64,000 nucleotides of DNA from Cobetia amphilecti (GTDB lineage Bacteria; Pseudomonadota; Gammaproteobacteria; Pseudomonadales; Halomonadaceae), in assembly GCF_030010415.1 (NCBI RefSeq), contig NZ_JASCSA010000001.1. One strand, given 5' to 3'. The translations under genes and the position numbers were made by a program. Below, piece after piece: positions 37,942 through 46,557 of this stretch (within the stretch, counting starts at the first letter, position 1; every line of letters starts with the position of its first letter). The notes under the pieces are model-generated. The model saw nothing but the letters and a program-made list of their open reading frames with translations, had not been told where the DNA came from and ran no database searches.

Positions 37942-38013
37942 GTTGATTCCTTGTTGCTCAAATTCATGATCGACGCGCTGATGCGCATCTGTCTCAGAGG
38001 GCCTGCCGTTGGC

Positions 38014-38056
38014 GATGAGGGTCAAGGGTACCCGCCGGGCGCCCTTGACCCTCATC
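38014..38056 (-). promoter_or_regulatory. Strong 15-bp hairpin in the aspS leader
   Basis: GATGAGGGTCAAGGG pairs perfectly with CCCTTGACCCTCATC around a 13-base loop. It lies 73-115 bases before the aspS start and 33 bases after the fmdB-type stop; no T-run follows. It may end the upstream gene or control aspS. Confidence 0.6.
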
Positions 38057-38088
38057 ACGCTGATGCCTGACGCACTATCCCAGCTGTG

Positions 38089-38313
38089 TCAGGCGGTGCT
38101 GTCGCTACCACCGGCCAGATTCTTCTTGCTGCCGGACTTGAAATCCGTCTCGTACCAGCCACTGCCTGCCAGACGGAACCCGGCGGCGGAGACCAGCTTC
38201 TCGAGCTGGTCCGTCTTGCATTCCGGGCACTCCGTCAGCGGCGCAGCGCTGATCTTCTGCAACTTGTCCATCCGATGGCCACAGGCCTTGCAGTGGTATT
38301 CATAGATCGGCAT
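38089..38313 (-). CDS. FmdB family zinc-ribbon protein
   Basis: Small protein of 74 residues. MPIYEYHCKACGH...TECPECK gives two CxxC knuckles of a zinc ribbon typical of the FmdB/CxxC_CXXC family, with a Gly/Ser/Lys-rich tail. Role unknown; it commonly sits upstream of aspS in Pseudomonas and relatives. The start at 38313 follows CAGGAAAG; an in-frame ATG six codons earlier is less likely. Confidence 0.92.
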   Translation of the reverse strand: MPIYEYHCKACGHRMDKLQKISAAPLTECPECKTDQLEKLVSAAGFRLAGSGWYETDFKSGSKKNLAGGSDSTA

Positions 38314-38632
38314 GGTTTTCTTTCCTGACAATACTGGTCACGGGGCTGTCTGAGCACCGTGAACCATGACAATGTTATGCCTTGCGGCGCGTCTTGCGTT
38401 CAGCGCACCTGCGGCCCCAACATGAGAGCTTTCGCAAGCACCAGCAAGAGACGCCTACAATAAGGCCAGTTGAGCGGCTTTCAAGTCAAAGCGAAAGGGG
38501 CACATTATAGCGTGCTCGGCCCCGTGCGGGGCAACACCCAAGCACAAACCGGCCCATACGCTACGTACTCGTCATTTCCGGGCCAGCCTTTCTGTCTTCC
38601 TATCTATCTTCCTACGCCATCATGAGGCACCT
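38314..38632. other. Divergent intergenic region fmdB-type gene / dehydrogenase gene
   Basis: About 319 bases. It must hold both promoters. A T/C-rich stretch precedes the dehydrogenase start (about 38585-38615). No RNA or regulatory motif is recognised. Confidence 0.45.
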
Positions 38633-39685
38633 ATGTCCGATCACGATCGTACTGCGCAGTCTCCCTCGCATTCTTCCACGCCCGCTTCCTCTCAGTGTGA
38701 GCCTGCCTCGTCCACCAGCGCACCGCAGGCCGTCATGCTCGATGCCGGCTCCGTCGGTGACGGGCTAGACTTCTCGCGCCTCGAGGCCCGCCTGGAAGGA
38801 TTGGTCTGTCATGACGCGACCGCGCCCGAGGAAGTGGTGCCACGGCTGAGCGGTGCCTCCATCGTGCTGGTCAACAAGGTACGCATCGAGGCGCACCACA
38901 TGGATGAGCTGCCGACCCTCAAGCTGATCGCGGTGATGGCGACCGGCACCAACAATATCGACATGGCGGCCGCCGAAGCACGCGGCATTCGAGTCATGAA
39001 CGTCAATGCCTATGGCACTCATTCGGTGGCGCAGCACACCTGGATGCTGCTGCTGGCACTGGCAGGCCGCCTGCCGGAATACCAGACCGACATCGCCGCG
39101 GGCGAGTGGCAACGCAGCGCGACCTTCTGCCTGATGGGCCGCCCCGTGGTGCAGCTGTCCGGCAAGCATCTGGTCATCATCGGCAAGGGGGAGCTGGGCA
39201 CTGCGGTGGGCAGGCTGGCCGAGGCGTTCGGCATGCGTGTGACCTTTGCCGCTCGTCCGGGCACCGCCCCCACCGCCGAGCGCCCCGCGCTGGAAAGCCT
39301 GCTGCCTCAGGCTGACGCCATCAGCCTGCACTGCCCGCTGACCCCAGAGACGCAGCATCTGATCGATGAGCAGGCGCTCGCCGCCATGAAGCCCGGTTCA
39401 CTGCTGGTCAATTGCGCCCGCGGGGGCATCATCGACGAGGACGCAGCGCTGGAGGCACTGGTCACCGGACAACTCGGCGGCCTGGCGGTGGATAGCCTGC
39501 CGGAGGAGCCGCCACGTGAAGGCCACTCGCTGCTCTCGGCCCTGGAAAGCCAGCACCATTCGGCGAGTGCGCCCTTGAACCTGATCGTCACGCCGCACAA
39601 TGCCTGGATCAGCCAGGAGGCGCGCCAGAACATGCTCGATCTCAGTCTGGCCAATATCGAGACATTCCTGAGCGAACACGCCTGA
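38633..39685 (+). CDS. D-isomer 2-hydroxyacid dehydrogenase
   Basis: 350-residue cytoplasmic NAD(P)-dependent oxidoreductase of the glycerate/hydroxypyruvate reductase group. ATGTNNIDMAAAEARGI and YGTHSVAQHTWMLLLAL are family blocks; the nucleotide site is IIGKGELGTAVGRLA; the catalytic Arg is in NCARGGIID, Glu in DSLPEEPP and His in TPHNAWIS. About 33 Ser/Thr/Ala-rich residues precede the fold. Substrate may be hydroxypyruvate or glyoxylate; not determined by sequence. Confidence 0.92.
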   Translation: MSDHDRTAQSPSHSSTPASSQCEPASSTSAPQAVMLDAGSVGDGLDFSRLEARLEGLVCHDATAPEEVVPRLSGASIVLVNKVRIEAHHMDELPTLKLIAVMATGTNNIDMAAAEARGIRVMNVNAYGTHSVAQHTWMLLLALAGRLPEYQTDIAAGEWQRSATFCLMGRPVVQLSGKHLVIIGKGELGTAVGRLAEAFGMRVTFAARPGTAPTAERPALESLLPQADAISLHCPLTPETQHLIDEQALAAMKPGSLLVNCARGGIIDEDAALEALVTGQLGGLAVDSLPEEPPREGHSLLSALESQHHSASAPLNLIVTPHNAWISQEARQNMLDLSLANIETFLSEHA

Positions 39686-39749
39686 CACGGCCACAGCCTT
39701 GCGGTGACAGCCACTGACGCCGAGTGGCAGGTGTGATCGGCACGTCACG

Positions 39750-39793
39750 AAAAAGCCCCCGAACCGGTATATGCGCCGAGTCGGGGGCTTCTT
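39750..39793. terminator. Bidirectional terminator between convergent genes
   Basis: AAGCCCCCGA pairs with TCGGGGGCTT across an 18-base loop, with A-rich sequence on the left and T-containing sequence on the right. It lies 17 bases from the sensor gene stop. Confidence 0.88.
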
Positions 39794-39808
39794 ATGAGTG
39801 GCCTGGCG

Positions 39809-41725
39809 TCAGCGGATGCGGATATGCATGCCCGCCGCCTTGAGGGCGTTGCCTTCAGCGTCCCACGACACCACACGACCGCGTGAGCTCAACAGTACCC
39901 ATCGGGTGCCGCTCGCTCGCTCGCCGTCCTCATGCTCACCGTCATCGTCAGCGCTCAGGCCCCGCTGTTGCACGGACTTGTCCCCAGCCTTGCCTGTGGC
40001 GTCCGCCATGCCTGCCTCGTTCATTCCCATCGCCTCGATCTGCTGAAGGTCCTCTTCCTGCGGCGCACGCATCCGGTACTGGCACTCACAGCTTTCGCCG
40101 TAGGTGGTGATGATCTTGTGTCTGAGCGCATGTACCTGCTCGAGATCCTCCGGGTGAATCAAGCGATCGAAGTCCATTTCGCGAATCGCCAACGGCTCGT
40201 GGCCCGAAGCGCCGAGCATCTTCCAGAGATTGGGGTGGATCTGGACGATGCGCTCAGGAATGTCCATTTCCCACAGGCTATCGCCACTGGCTTCGAGGGA
40301 ATCCAGCAAGCGACGCTCGCTGGACTGCAATTCCTTCTGGGTCTGGCGCAGCCGCTGGTACATCTCTTCGGCGGTGGCGTTGGCATCATCCAGCTCGACG
40401 ATGCCACTGCCACCCGCGGACTCGACTTCCGCGCCCATGCCGATGCGATGCAGACGCTCACGCAGCTCGGCAAGCGGCACCGAGAGGCGACGGCTGATGT
40501 GGTGCGTGCGCCAGCTCATGAGAATGAAGAAGGTGAAATAGAACAGGATCAGGCCACCGACCAGCGCCATGCCGACCAGCTGGAAGTTGCGCCCGATCTC
40601 GGCGGTACGAAAGAAGACGGCGCTTTCCTCGACCATGCTCAACATGATCCAGCCATTGCCCGGCAAGCGGTCCCACGCCACCTTGTAGGGTGCCCCCGCC
40701 ACATTGACGCTCTCCAGGCCACGCCGCTGCTCGAGGATACGGGGCGCGAGTCTCTTGAAGACGTCATGGCCTTTCAACTCAAGCTGGGCGGGCCGAATGA
40801 CATCCTCTTCCTGGAGGTCATTGGCATCGGGAATCTCCAGCGGCAGCAGCGACAACAACTGCTCACCGGCGCGCGGGACGGCGAGTGAGCGTCCCTCGGC
40901 ATCGAACAGCATCGCGAAGCCTTGCCAGGGCAGCTCCATCGCCAGCACCTGATTGACGATCACGTCCAGGGTCATGTCGACGCCGGCGACGCCGAGAAAC
41001 TCGCCTTGCTCGGAATGGAAGGGACTGACGGCCGACGTCATCCAGCCATTGCCGGCCGGGTCTTCGTAGATGTCGGTCCAGATGGTGTTTCGTGAGGGAT
41101 TTGCCTCTGGCGCGGCCAGATAGAAGAAGGAGAAGTCACGACAGTCGTGGTCGGCTGGCACCAGCGAGGCCAGATCGACATAGGGGAAAAGGCGGACATA
41201 GCAGTCGGCCATCGTGACGAAGGACTGCACCACGGCCGAGTGCGAGGACACGACACTGCGCATGATCGGGTCGACCGCCGTCATGCGCAGCGCCATGGGG
41301 ATGTCCTGCTCGAGACCTGGCAAGGCGGGATAGAAGCCGCTGCCCTGATTGTCCGCCGTCTGCTGACTGGCCCAGACACCGCTGGGCAGGCTTGCGTGAC
41401 GGGCAACCTCGCGCGCCGCTACCCCGGTACCGGCGTCGCCCATGGCCAGTTCGCCTGCCTGGGCACCGAGCCCGCGCGACAGGTTCTGGACATGCTCCAG
41501 TTGCTGGCTGAGTGACTTGGCCTCCCGCAGCATCGCCAGATTGAGCTCACTGCTCGACTGGGATTGCAGGTAATTGAGGTTGGCATCACGAATCTCGTCA
41601 TTGGACACGAAATACACCGCCACCAGGGCGGTCTCGACCAACAGCAACGGAATCATGGTACTGGTGAAGAGCGCTCGCCAGACCCACTTCTTGATCGTGA
41701 CGGCGGGTTGCTTCGACTCCGACAT
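39809..41725 (-). CDS. Membrane sensor with double Cache and PAS domains, no output domain
   Basis: 638 residues. TM1 is about residues 18-40, followed by a periplasmic dCache-like sensor domain (41-380; VAGVDMTLDVIVNQV is typical), TM2 at about 381-405, a HAMP-like segment and coiled coil (406-475), and a PAS domain (about 476-636) split by an acidic insert around 556-606. The chain stops at the end of the PAS domain, where a kinase, GGDEF or EAL domain usually follows. A terminator lies directly after the stop, so there is no sign of a recent truncation. Ligand and partner are unknown. Confidence 0.85.
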   Translation of the reverse strand: MSESKQPAVTIKKWVWRALFTSTMIPLLLVETALVAVYFVSNDEIRDANLNYLQSQSSSELNLAMLREAKSLSQQLEHVQNLSRGLGAQAGELAMGDAGTGVAAREVARHASLPSGVWASQQTADNQGSGFYPALPGLEQDIPMALRMTAVDPIMRSVVSSHSAVVQSFVTMADCYVRLFPYVDLASLVPADHDCRDFSFFYLAAPEANPSRNTIWTDIYEDPAGNGWMTSAVSPFHSEQGEFLGVAGVDMTLDVIVNQVLAMELPWQGFAMLFDAEGRSLAVPRAGEQLLSLLPLEIPDANDLQEEDVIRPAQLELKGHDVFKRLAPRILEQRRGLESVNVAGAPYKVAWDRLPGNGWIMLSMVEESAVFFRTAEIGRNFQLVGMALVGGLILFYFTFFILMSWRTHHISRRLSVPLAELRERLHRIGMGAEVESAGGSGIVELDDANATAEEMYQRLRQTQKELQSSERRLLDSLEASGDSLWEMDIPERIVQIHPNLWKMLGASGHEPLAIREMDFDRLIHPEDLEQVHALRHKIITTYGESCECQYRMRAPQEEDLQQIEAMGMNEAGMADATGKAGDKSVQQRGLSADDDGEHEDGERASGTRWVLLSSRGRVVSWDAEGNALKAAGMHIRIR

Positions 41726-41895
41726 GGGCGACTATCCTGAATCCAGCGAGATGACAGGAAGTATGCACTTTCTCTTGCGTTCCAAGAGGCTAATAGCTTC
41801 AACGCTTAAACATGACCTGAAGGTCAGACCTTGGTGATACGACTGGGGACAGGCGGCCAAGGCTTTGCTAGGATGCTCGACCCCAAGGAGGCTGC

Positions 41896-42816
41896 ATGCT
41901 TTACAACTACGGTTCTATCAATATCGATCACGTCTATCGGGTGCCTCACCTGGTACGACCGGGTGAAACCCTGGCGAGTCTCTCCTACCGTCAGGTACTG
42001 GGTGGCAAGGGTGCCAACCAGTCGCTCGCGCTTGCGCGCGCCGGAGGCGACGTCACGCACTGGGGCCGCCTTGGCAACAGTGATCGCTGGGCACTTGAGC
42101 CGCTGGAAAGCGCCGGTGTGATCACCTCGCAGGTCGAGCTGAGCGCCAGCGCCAGTGGCCACGCCATCATCCAGGTGGACGACCACGCCGAGAACAGCAT
42201 CATTCTGCATCCGGGTGCCAACCACGGTTTCACCGATGAGCATCTGGCGACGCTGTTCTCCGGCGTGACGCAGGGAGATTGGCTGCTGCTGCAAAATGAG
42301 TGCAACGCACTGGGCAAGGTCATCGAGCTGGCACATGCCAAGGGCATGAAAATCGCCTTCAATCCGGCCCCGATGGGTGCTGATGTCCTGCGCCTGCCGC
42401 TGGAGCACTGCCAGGTGCTGTTCCTCAATCGCGGTGAAGCGGCACAGCTGGTCGAGCTGGAAGAAAGCGCGCCTGTCGCCACCCTGCTCGCCGCGCTGCA
42501 CACACGCCTGCCTGACACCGAAGTGGTCATGACCCTGGGTAGTGAAGGCGTCTGCTACCAGCTGGGGGAACAGCGCATCCAGCTGCCGGCGCACCGCGTC
42601 AATGCCGTGGACACCACCGCGGCGGGTGACACCTTCATCGGCTATTACCTGGCAAGCCAGATCGAAGGCCAGAGCATCGAGGAAAGCCTGCGTCGTGCCA
42701 GCACCGCCTCTGCCCTGTGCGTGAGCCGCGAAGGCGCAGCGCCGAGCATTCCGCTGGCCAGTGATGTCGCCGCTGCCCTGGCCGAATGGCCGACGCTCGA
42801 CGTCCTGAGCAACTGA
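41896..42816 (+). CDS. rbsK: Ribokinase, PfkB family
   Basis: Phosphorylates ribose at O5; 306 residues. Substrate-binding GGKGANQSLALARAGG near residue 36 and the catalytic Asp in VDTTAAGDTFIGYY (Asp of AAGD) are intact. AAGGAGG at 41884 gives a strong ribosome site. The nucleoside hydrolase gene follows after about 150 bases in the same direction, giving a nucleoside-to-ribose-5-phosphate route. The 3' end runs into a three-copy 16-base repeat. Confidence 0.94.
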   Translation: MLYNYGSINIDHVYRVPHLVRPGETLASLSYRQVLGGKGANQSLALARAGGDVTHWGRLGNSDRWALEPLESAGVITSQVELSASASGHAIIQVDDHAENSIILHPGANHGFTDEHLATLFSGVTQGDWLLLQNECNALGKVIELAHAKGMKIAFNPAPMGADVLRLPLEHCQVLFLNRGEAAQLVELEESAPVATLLAALHTRLPDTEVVMTLGSEGVCYQLGEQRIQLPAHRVNAVDTTAAGDTFIGYYLASQIEGQSIEESLRRASTASALCVSREGAAPSIPLASDVAAALAEWPTLDVLSN

Positions 42817-42854
42817 CTTTCTGGGCAACTGAGCCTTTCAGCAACTGAACAATT
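42807..42854 (+). repeat. Three 16-base tandem units across the rbsK stop
   Basis: GAGCAACTGACTTTCT, GGGCAACTGAGCCTTT and CAGCAACTGAACAATT are head to tail. Each contains AACTGA, and since 16 is not a multiple of three the three TGA triplets fall in the three different frames. Confidence 0.88.
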
Positions 42855-42967
42855 GGACTACCTGCACGGGACACCACCACGTGGCCCGTGCCGTGCCCGT
42901 GTCACCTCATGGGCGCCCTGTTGGCGTAACGCCCTCTATTGCAGGTCACTTCTTTCACGAGGTCAGC

Positions 42968-43921
42968 ATGAAAACACCGATTATCTTTGATACCGATCCG
43001 GGCGTGGATGATGCCCAGGCGATTGCCATCTGTCTGGCGCATCCGGACATCGAATTCCTCGGCATGACTACCACCTTCGGCAACGTCACCATCGAGACGG
43101 CCACCTCCAACGCCCTGCTGCTGGGCGAACTGGCGGGTCAGGAGATTCCGGTCGCCCAGGGCGCTGCCCAGCCGCTGGTCAAGGACAAGTTCCCGGCGCC
43201 GGCGCACATCCACGGTGCCAATGGCCTGGGCAACATGGAGATCCCGGAGCCCAAGGGCAAGGCGCTGTCCATCAGCGCGCCGCAGTTCATCGTCGAGCAG
43301 GTCAATGCGCGTCCGGGCGAGATCACCCTCGTCGCCGTCGGCCCGCTGGGCAATCTGGCCACCGCACTGCAGCTGGACCCGAGCATCATCAGCAAGGTCA
43401 AGCAGGTCGTCATCATGGGCGGCTCCATCCGTGAAGGCGGCAACGTCTCACCGGTCGCCGAAGCCAACATCTTCAATGACCCGCATGCCGCCGCCAAGGT
43501 GCTGACCGCCGGCTGGCCGCTGACCATGGTCGGTCTCGATGCGACGCACCGCTGCGTGCTGTCCCCGGCTCATGTCGAGCGCATCCGTGTCGCGCAAGGC
43601 GCACTCGGCGAAGTGCTGTCCGGCAGCTACCAGTTCTACAAGGCCTTCTATCAGGAAGCGCGCGGCATCGATGGTTGCTGCCCGCACGACAGCTGCGCCC
43701 TCGCCTGGCTGATGAAGCCGGAGCTGTTCACTACCGAGCGCGGCCACCTGAATGTCGAAGTCGAAGGCCTGGCCGAAGGTCAGACGCTGTTCGCCCCTGA
43801 GGGTCGCGAATTCCTCGGCAACCAGTGGTCCCAGACGCCGCTGGTCGACGTCTGCGTCAATGCCCAGGGCGACAAGGTCGTCGAGTGGATCACCGACGTG
43901 CTGACCGCCAAGGCGTCCTGA
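42968..43921 (+). CDS. Inosine/uridine-preferring nucleoside hydrolase
   Basis: 317 residues. The calcium-binding signature DTDPGVDD (residues 8-15), GNVTIETATSNAL, VAVGPLGNLA and the catalytic-region His in CPHDSCALAW define the IUNH family. It cleaves ribonucleosides to base and ribose. Start at 42968 follows GAGGT; the frame extends upstream without similarity. Together with rbsK it fits nucleoside salvage. Purine versus pyrimidine preference cannot be read. Confidence 0.95.
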   Translation: MKTPIIFDTDPGVDDAQAIAICLAHPDIEFLGMTTTFGNVTIETATSNALLLGELAGQEIPVAQGAAQPLVKDKFPAPAHIHGANGLGNMEIPEPKGKALSISAPQFIVEQVNARPGEITLVAVGPLGNLATALQLDPSIISKVKQVVIMGGSIREGGNVSPVAEANIFNDPHAAAKVLTAGWPLTMVGLDATHRCVLSPAHVERIRVAQGALGEVLSGSYQFYKAFYQEARGIDGCCPHDSCALAWLMKPELFTTERGHLNVEVEGLAEGQTLFAPEGREFLGNQWSQTPLVDVCVNAQGDKVVEWITDVLTAKAS

Positions 43922-43927
43922 TCCGGC

Positions 43928-43954
43928 GCCCGGCAGGCCCGGCAGGCCCGTCTG
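43928..43954 (+). repeat. Three 9-base tandem units just after a stop codon
   Basis: GCCCGGCAG, GCCCGGCAG and GCCCGTCTG follow the nucleoside hydrolase stop within seven bases. Confidence 0.7.
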
Positions 43955-43977
43955 GGCCTGCCATCGGCCTTGCCAAC

Positions 43978-44029
43978 AAACCGAGACAACGCCCGTCAGT
44001 GTCATTGCTGGCGGGCGTTGTCTCGGTTT
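43978..44029 (+). terminator. Long-stem terminator after nucleoside hydrolase gene
   Basis: An 18-bp perfect stem (AAACCGAGACAACGCCCG with its complement) encloses a 16-base loop and ends in TTT. Confidence 0.88.
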
Positions 44030-44314
44030 GAGCACTCGCATTTGTTCACTTTCCCCTTTCCTTCCTCCTTCCTTCTCCTCCTCTTTGGCGTCTCTCCTGT
44101 ACCGCAACGGCCTCCCCATGCCCCGAAGACCGAGAAGTTGCTGGGTTATGGAAATTTCTTCAGCAAGATAACGGGATAAACTTTTGAATAACCCTTGCCA
44201 GACGAGAGTGAATGGCGAGCCGTTCGGCGCATGCACATAATCTGATACGCTAGCAAAATCTCACTGGGCAAGCGCCTCATACGCCGCCCCATCCTGCCTG
44301 CCACGGAGCTCATC

Positions 44315-45469
44315 ATGCCTTCGACGACAACGTTGCCCTCTGCACCCGCTGCAACGCTTCGCACTCAGGATTCTCCCGCGATCGCCGACACCCAGTACGA
44401 CTGCCTGGTCTTCATCGGTCGCTTCCAGCCCATGCACCATGGCCATGTTGCCGTGATGGAAGAGGCCCTGCGCCTCGCGCGGCAGGTCATCGTGCTGGTC
44501 GGTTCTGCCTGGCAGGCACGTTCACTGCGCAACCCGTTCACCTTCTCTGAACGCACGCGCATGATCCGCAGCTGCTTTGACGATGCCGACAATACGCGCC
44601 TGGAAATCGTGCCGTTGCTGGACGCCCTCTACAACGACGATGTCTGGGTACGTGATGTGCAGCGCAAGGTACGCGATATAGCGCGTCCGCAGGCCAACCG
44701 GATGCCGAGAATCGCGCTGATCGGTGCCAATCGTCGTGACAGCAACAGCCAGTCAAGCTACTACCTGAGCCTCTTCCCGCAGTGGGAGTCGGTGGCGGTG
44801 CCGCTGCGCGAGGGGATGGAGGCCAGCCGTATTCGTGAGGTCATCTTCACCGAGCGCGCCCGCGCCGAGGATTGGCTGGACAACGAGGGTCTGGAGCTGC
44901 TGCCACCGCCGGTGGCTCAGCACCTGCATGGCTTCCTGGATGAGACCGCGTGGCAAGGGCTGGTCGAGGAACGTCGCCTGCTGGAGCAATATCGCGCCGC
45001 CTGGAGCGATGCGCCCTACCCGCCACTGTTCATCACGGTCAACGCCGTGGTGGTGCAGTCCGGCCATGTGCTGCTCACCACGCGGCGCGCGGCGCCGGGC
45101 AAGGGGCTTTACGCCCTGCCTGGCGGCTTCGTGCAACCCCAGGAGCGCCTGCTGGATGCCTGTCTGCGTGAGCTCAAGGAGCGTGTGCGCCTCAAGGTGC
45201 CGGAACCTGTTCTGCGTGGCTCTTTGCGCGGACAGCGTCTGTTTGACGCGCCGCATCGCAGCTGGCGCGGACGCACCCTGGCAGAGGCCTTCTACTTCGC
45301 CCTGCGACCGGAGCAGCAGCTTCCCAAGCTCAGAAGCGGCGGCGGCGAGAACGAGGAGCAGGCACGCTGGGTCGCGCTGGCGGATCTGGAGCCCGACACC
45401 CTCTTCGAGGACCACTTCTTCATCATTCAGAATTTCCTCGGCCTGCATGCAGGCCAAAGCAGTTTCTGA
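44315..45469 (+). CDS. nadM: Bifunctional nicotinamide-nucleotide adenylyltransferase / Nudix protein
   Basis: 384 residues in two domains. The N-terminal adenylyltransferase has IGRFQPMHHGH (residues 34-44) and EASRIREVIF, the HxGH and ISSTxxR-type motifs, and makes NAD from NMN and ATP. The C-terminal Nudix domain has GFVQPQERLLDACLRELKER (from 271), followed by LKVPEPVLRGS as in the known NadM-Nudix proteins. The last Glu of the Nudix REUxEE motif is Arg290, so ADP-ribose hydrolysis may be lost. A disordered N-terminal tail of about 26 residues precedes the first domain. GGAG precedes the ATG. Confidence 0.93.
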   Translation: MPSTTTLPSAPAATLRTQDSPAIADTQYDCLVFIGRFQPMHHGHVAVMEEALRLARQVIVLVGSAWQARSLRNPFTFSERTRMIRSCFDDADNTRLEIVPLLDALYNDDVWVRDVQRKVRDIARPQANRMPRIALIGANRRDSNSQSSYYLSLFPQWESVAVPLREGMEASRIREVIFTERARAEDWLDNEGLELLPPPVAQHLHGFLDETAWQGLVEERRLLEQYRAAWSDAPYPPLFITVNAVVVQSGHVLLTTRRAAPGKGLYALPGGFVQPQERLLDACLRELKERVRLKVPEPVLRGSLRGQRLFDAPHRSWRGRTLAEAFYFALRPEQQLPKLRSGGGENEEQARWVALADLEPDTLFEDHFFIIQNFLGLHAGQSSF

Positions 45470-45519
45470 CTTCCCGGAACGGTTTATGCAGGCGCGCACA
45501 CTTCCCTGCATCAGAACAA

Positions 45520-45552
45520 CGAAAACGGCAGCCCAAGGGGCTGCCGTTTTCG
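45520..45552. terminator. Bidirectional terminator after nadM
   Basis: CGAAAACGGCAGCCC pairs with GGGCTGCCGTTTTCG around three bases. It separates convergent nadM and the LysR gene. Confidence 0.93.
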
Positions 45553-45577
45553 TCACAAGACACCTGGCTTTTTTTGG

Positions 45578-45603
45578 CTTTGCCTTTTGTCTTTGCCTTT
45601 TGT
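45578..45603 (-). repeat. Two perfect 13-base tandem units after the LysR stop
   Basis: CTTTGCCTTTTGT occurs twice in direct succession, 21 bases past the minus-strand stop. Confidence 0.75.
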
Positions 45604-45624
45604 CTTCGCCTGCAACACTCAGGC

Positions 45625-46557
45625 TCAGGCTTCGAGGAAATCTCGCGGCAGATTCATCAGCTGCTTCCATAGCTTGTCGATGCCGGGCTTGTGGACAAGG
45701 GAGCAACGATAGAGACGAATCTCCAGCGGGATATCCCACGCCTCGTTGCCCGCGCGCACCAGCTTGCCGCTTTCCAGCTCATCGCGAATGCAGAAATCCG
45801 GAATCCACGCCATGCCGACACCCTGCAGAGCCATGCCCTTGAGGCCCTCGGCCATCGCCATCTCATAGACGGTGCGCAGGCGCAGGCGCAGCGGATCATT
45901 CTTGAGAAGCATCTTCACGCTACGGCCCAGAAATGCGCCCTGGGTGTAGGACAGCAGGGGAATCGCATCCTGGCTGGTCTCGCTCTGCCCGGTCAGCGGG
46001 AAGCGGGGCTCGCCATTCTCCAGCGGCACGCACACCGGCAGCATGTTGACCTTGGCGACCGAGAAGGACGGAAAGGCCTCGGCGTCCAGCTGCATGCTGG
46101 CGTAAGGGTCGTAATAGGCGAGCATCAAGTCGCAGTTGCCTTCGCGCAGCGAGTGAATGGCGTCGCCGACATTCATCGCGGACAGGCGTGTCGGCAACTC
46201 CCCCAGGCCCTGCTGGAGACGCGAGATCCACTTGGGGAAGAAGGCCAGCGCCAGCGAATGCGCGGCCGCGATATCCAGGGTCTCGTTGGCCATGCCCAGC
46301 CCGCGCAGGTGGGCGAGACACTCTGACAGTTGCTCTGTCAGGTTGCGCGCGGTGACCAGGAACAGCTGGCCCTCCGGCGTCAGACTGACCGGGGTCGTCG
46401 AGCGGTCGACCAGCGTAGTGCCCACGGCCTGTTCAAGCGCACGGATGCGGCGACTGAACGCAGGCTGGGTAACGTGTCGCAGGCGAGCCGAGGTGGAGAA
46501 GCTGCGGGTATTGGACAGCGCAACGAAATCTTCCAACCACTTAGTTTCCAGGTTCAC
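45625..46557 (-). CDS. LysR-family transcriptional regulator, HypT-like
   Basis: 310 residues from a GTG at 46557 with GGGAG just upstream; the product then begins MNLETKWLEDFVALS, as in HypT (YjiE). The helix-turn-helix is in FSTSARLRHVTQPAFSRRIR, followed by the effector domain. HypT responds to hypochlorite by methionine oxidation in E. coli; whether this protein does is not known. It is divergent from aspA with about 230 bases between, so it may control aspA. Paralogue of the regulator at 3410. Confidence 0.9.
   Translation of the reverse strand: MNLETKWLEDFVALSNTRSFSTSARLRHVTQPAFSRRIRALEQAVGTTLVDRSTTPVSLTPEGQLFLVTARNLTEQLSECLAHLRGLGMANETLDIAAAHSLALAFFPKWISRLQQGLGELPTRLSAMNVGDAIHSLREGNCDLMLAYYDPYASMQLDAEAFPSFSVAKVNMLPVCVPLENGEPRFPLTGQSETSQDAIPLLSYTQGAFLGRSVKMLLKNDPLRLRLRTVYEMAMAEGLKGMALQGVGMAWIPDFCIRDELESGKLVRAGNEAWDIPLEIRLYRCSLVHKPGIDKLWKQLMNLPRDFLEA

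Larger units (their letters stand above)
43922..44314. other. Intergenic region nucleoside hydrolase to nadM
   Basis: About 393 bases: a 9-base tandem repeat, a strong terminator (43978-44029), a 38-base all-pyrimidine run at 44049-44086, and AT-richer sequence (44150-44260) likely holding the nadM promoter. Confidence 0.55.
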
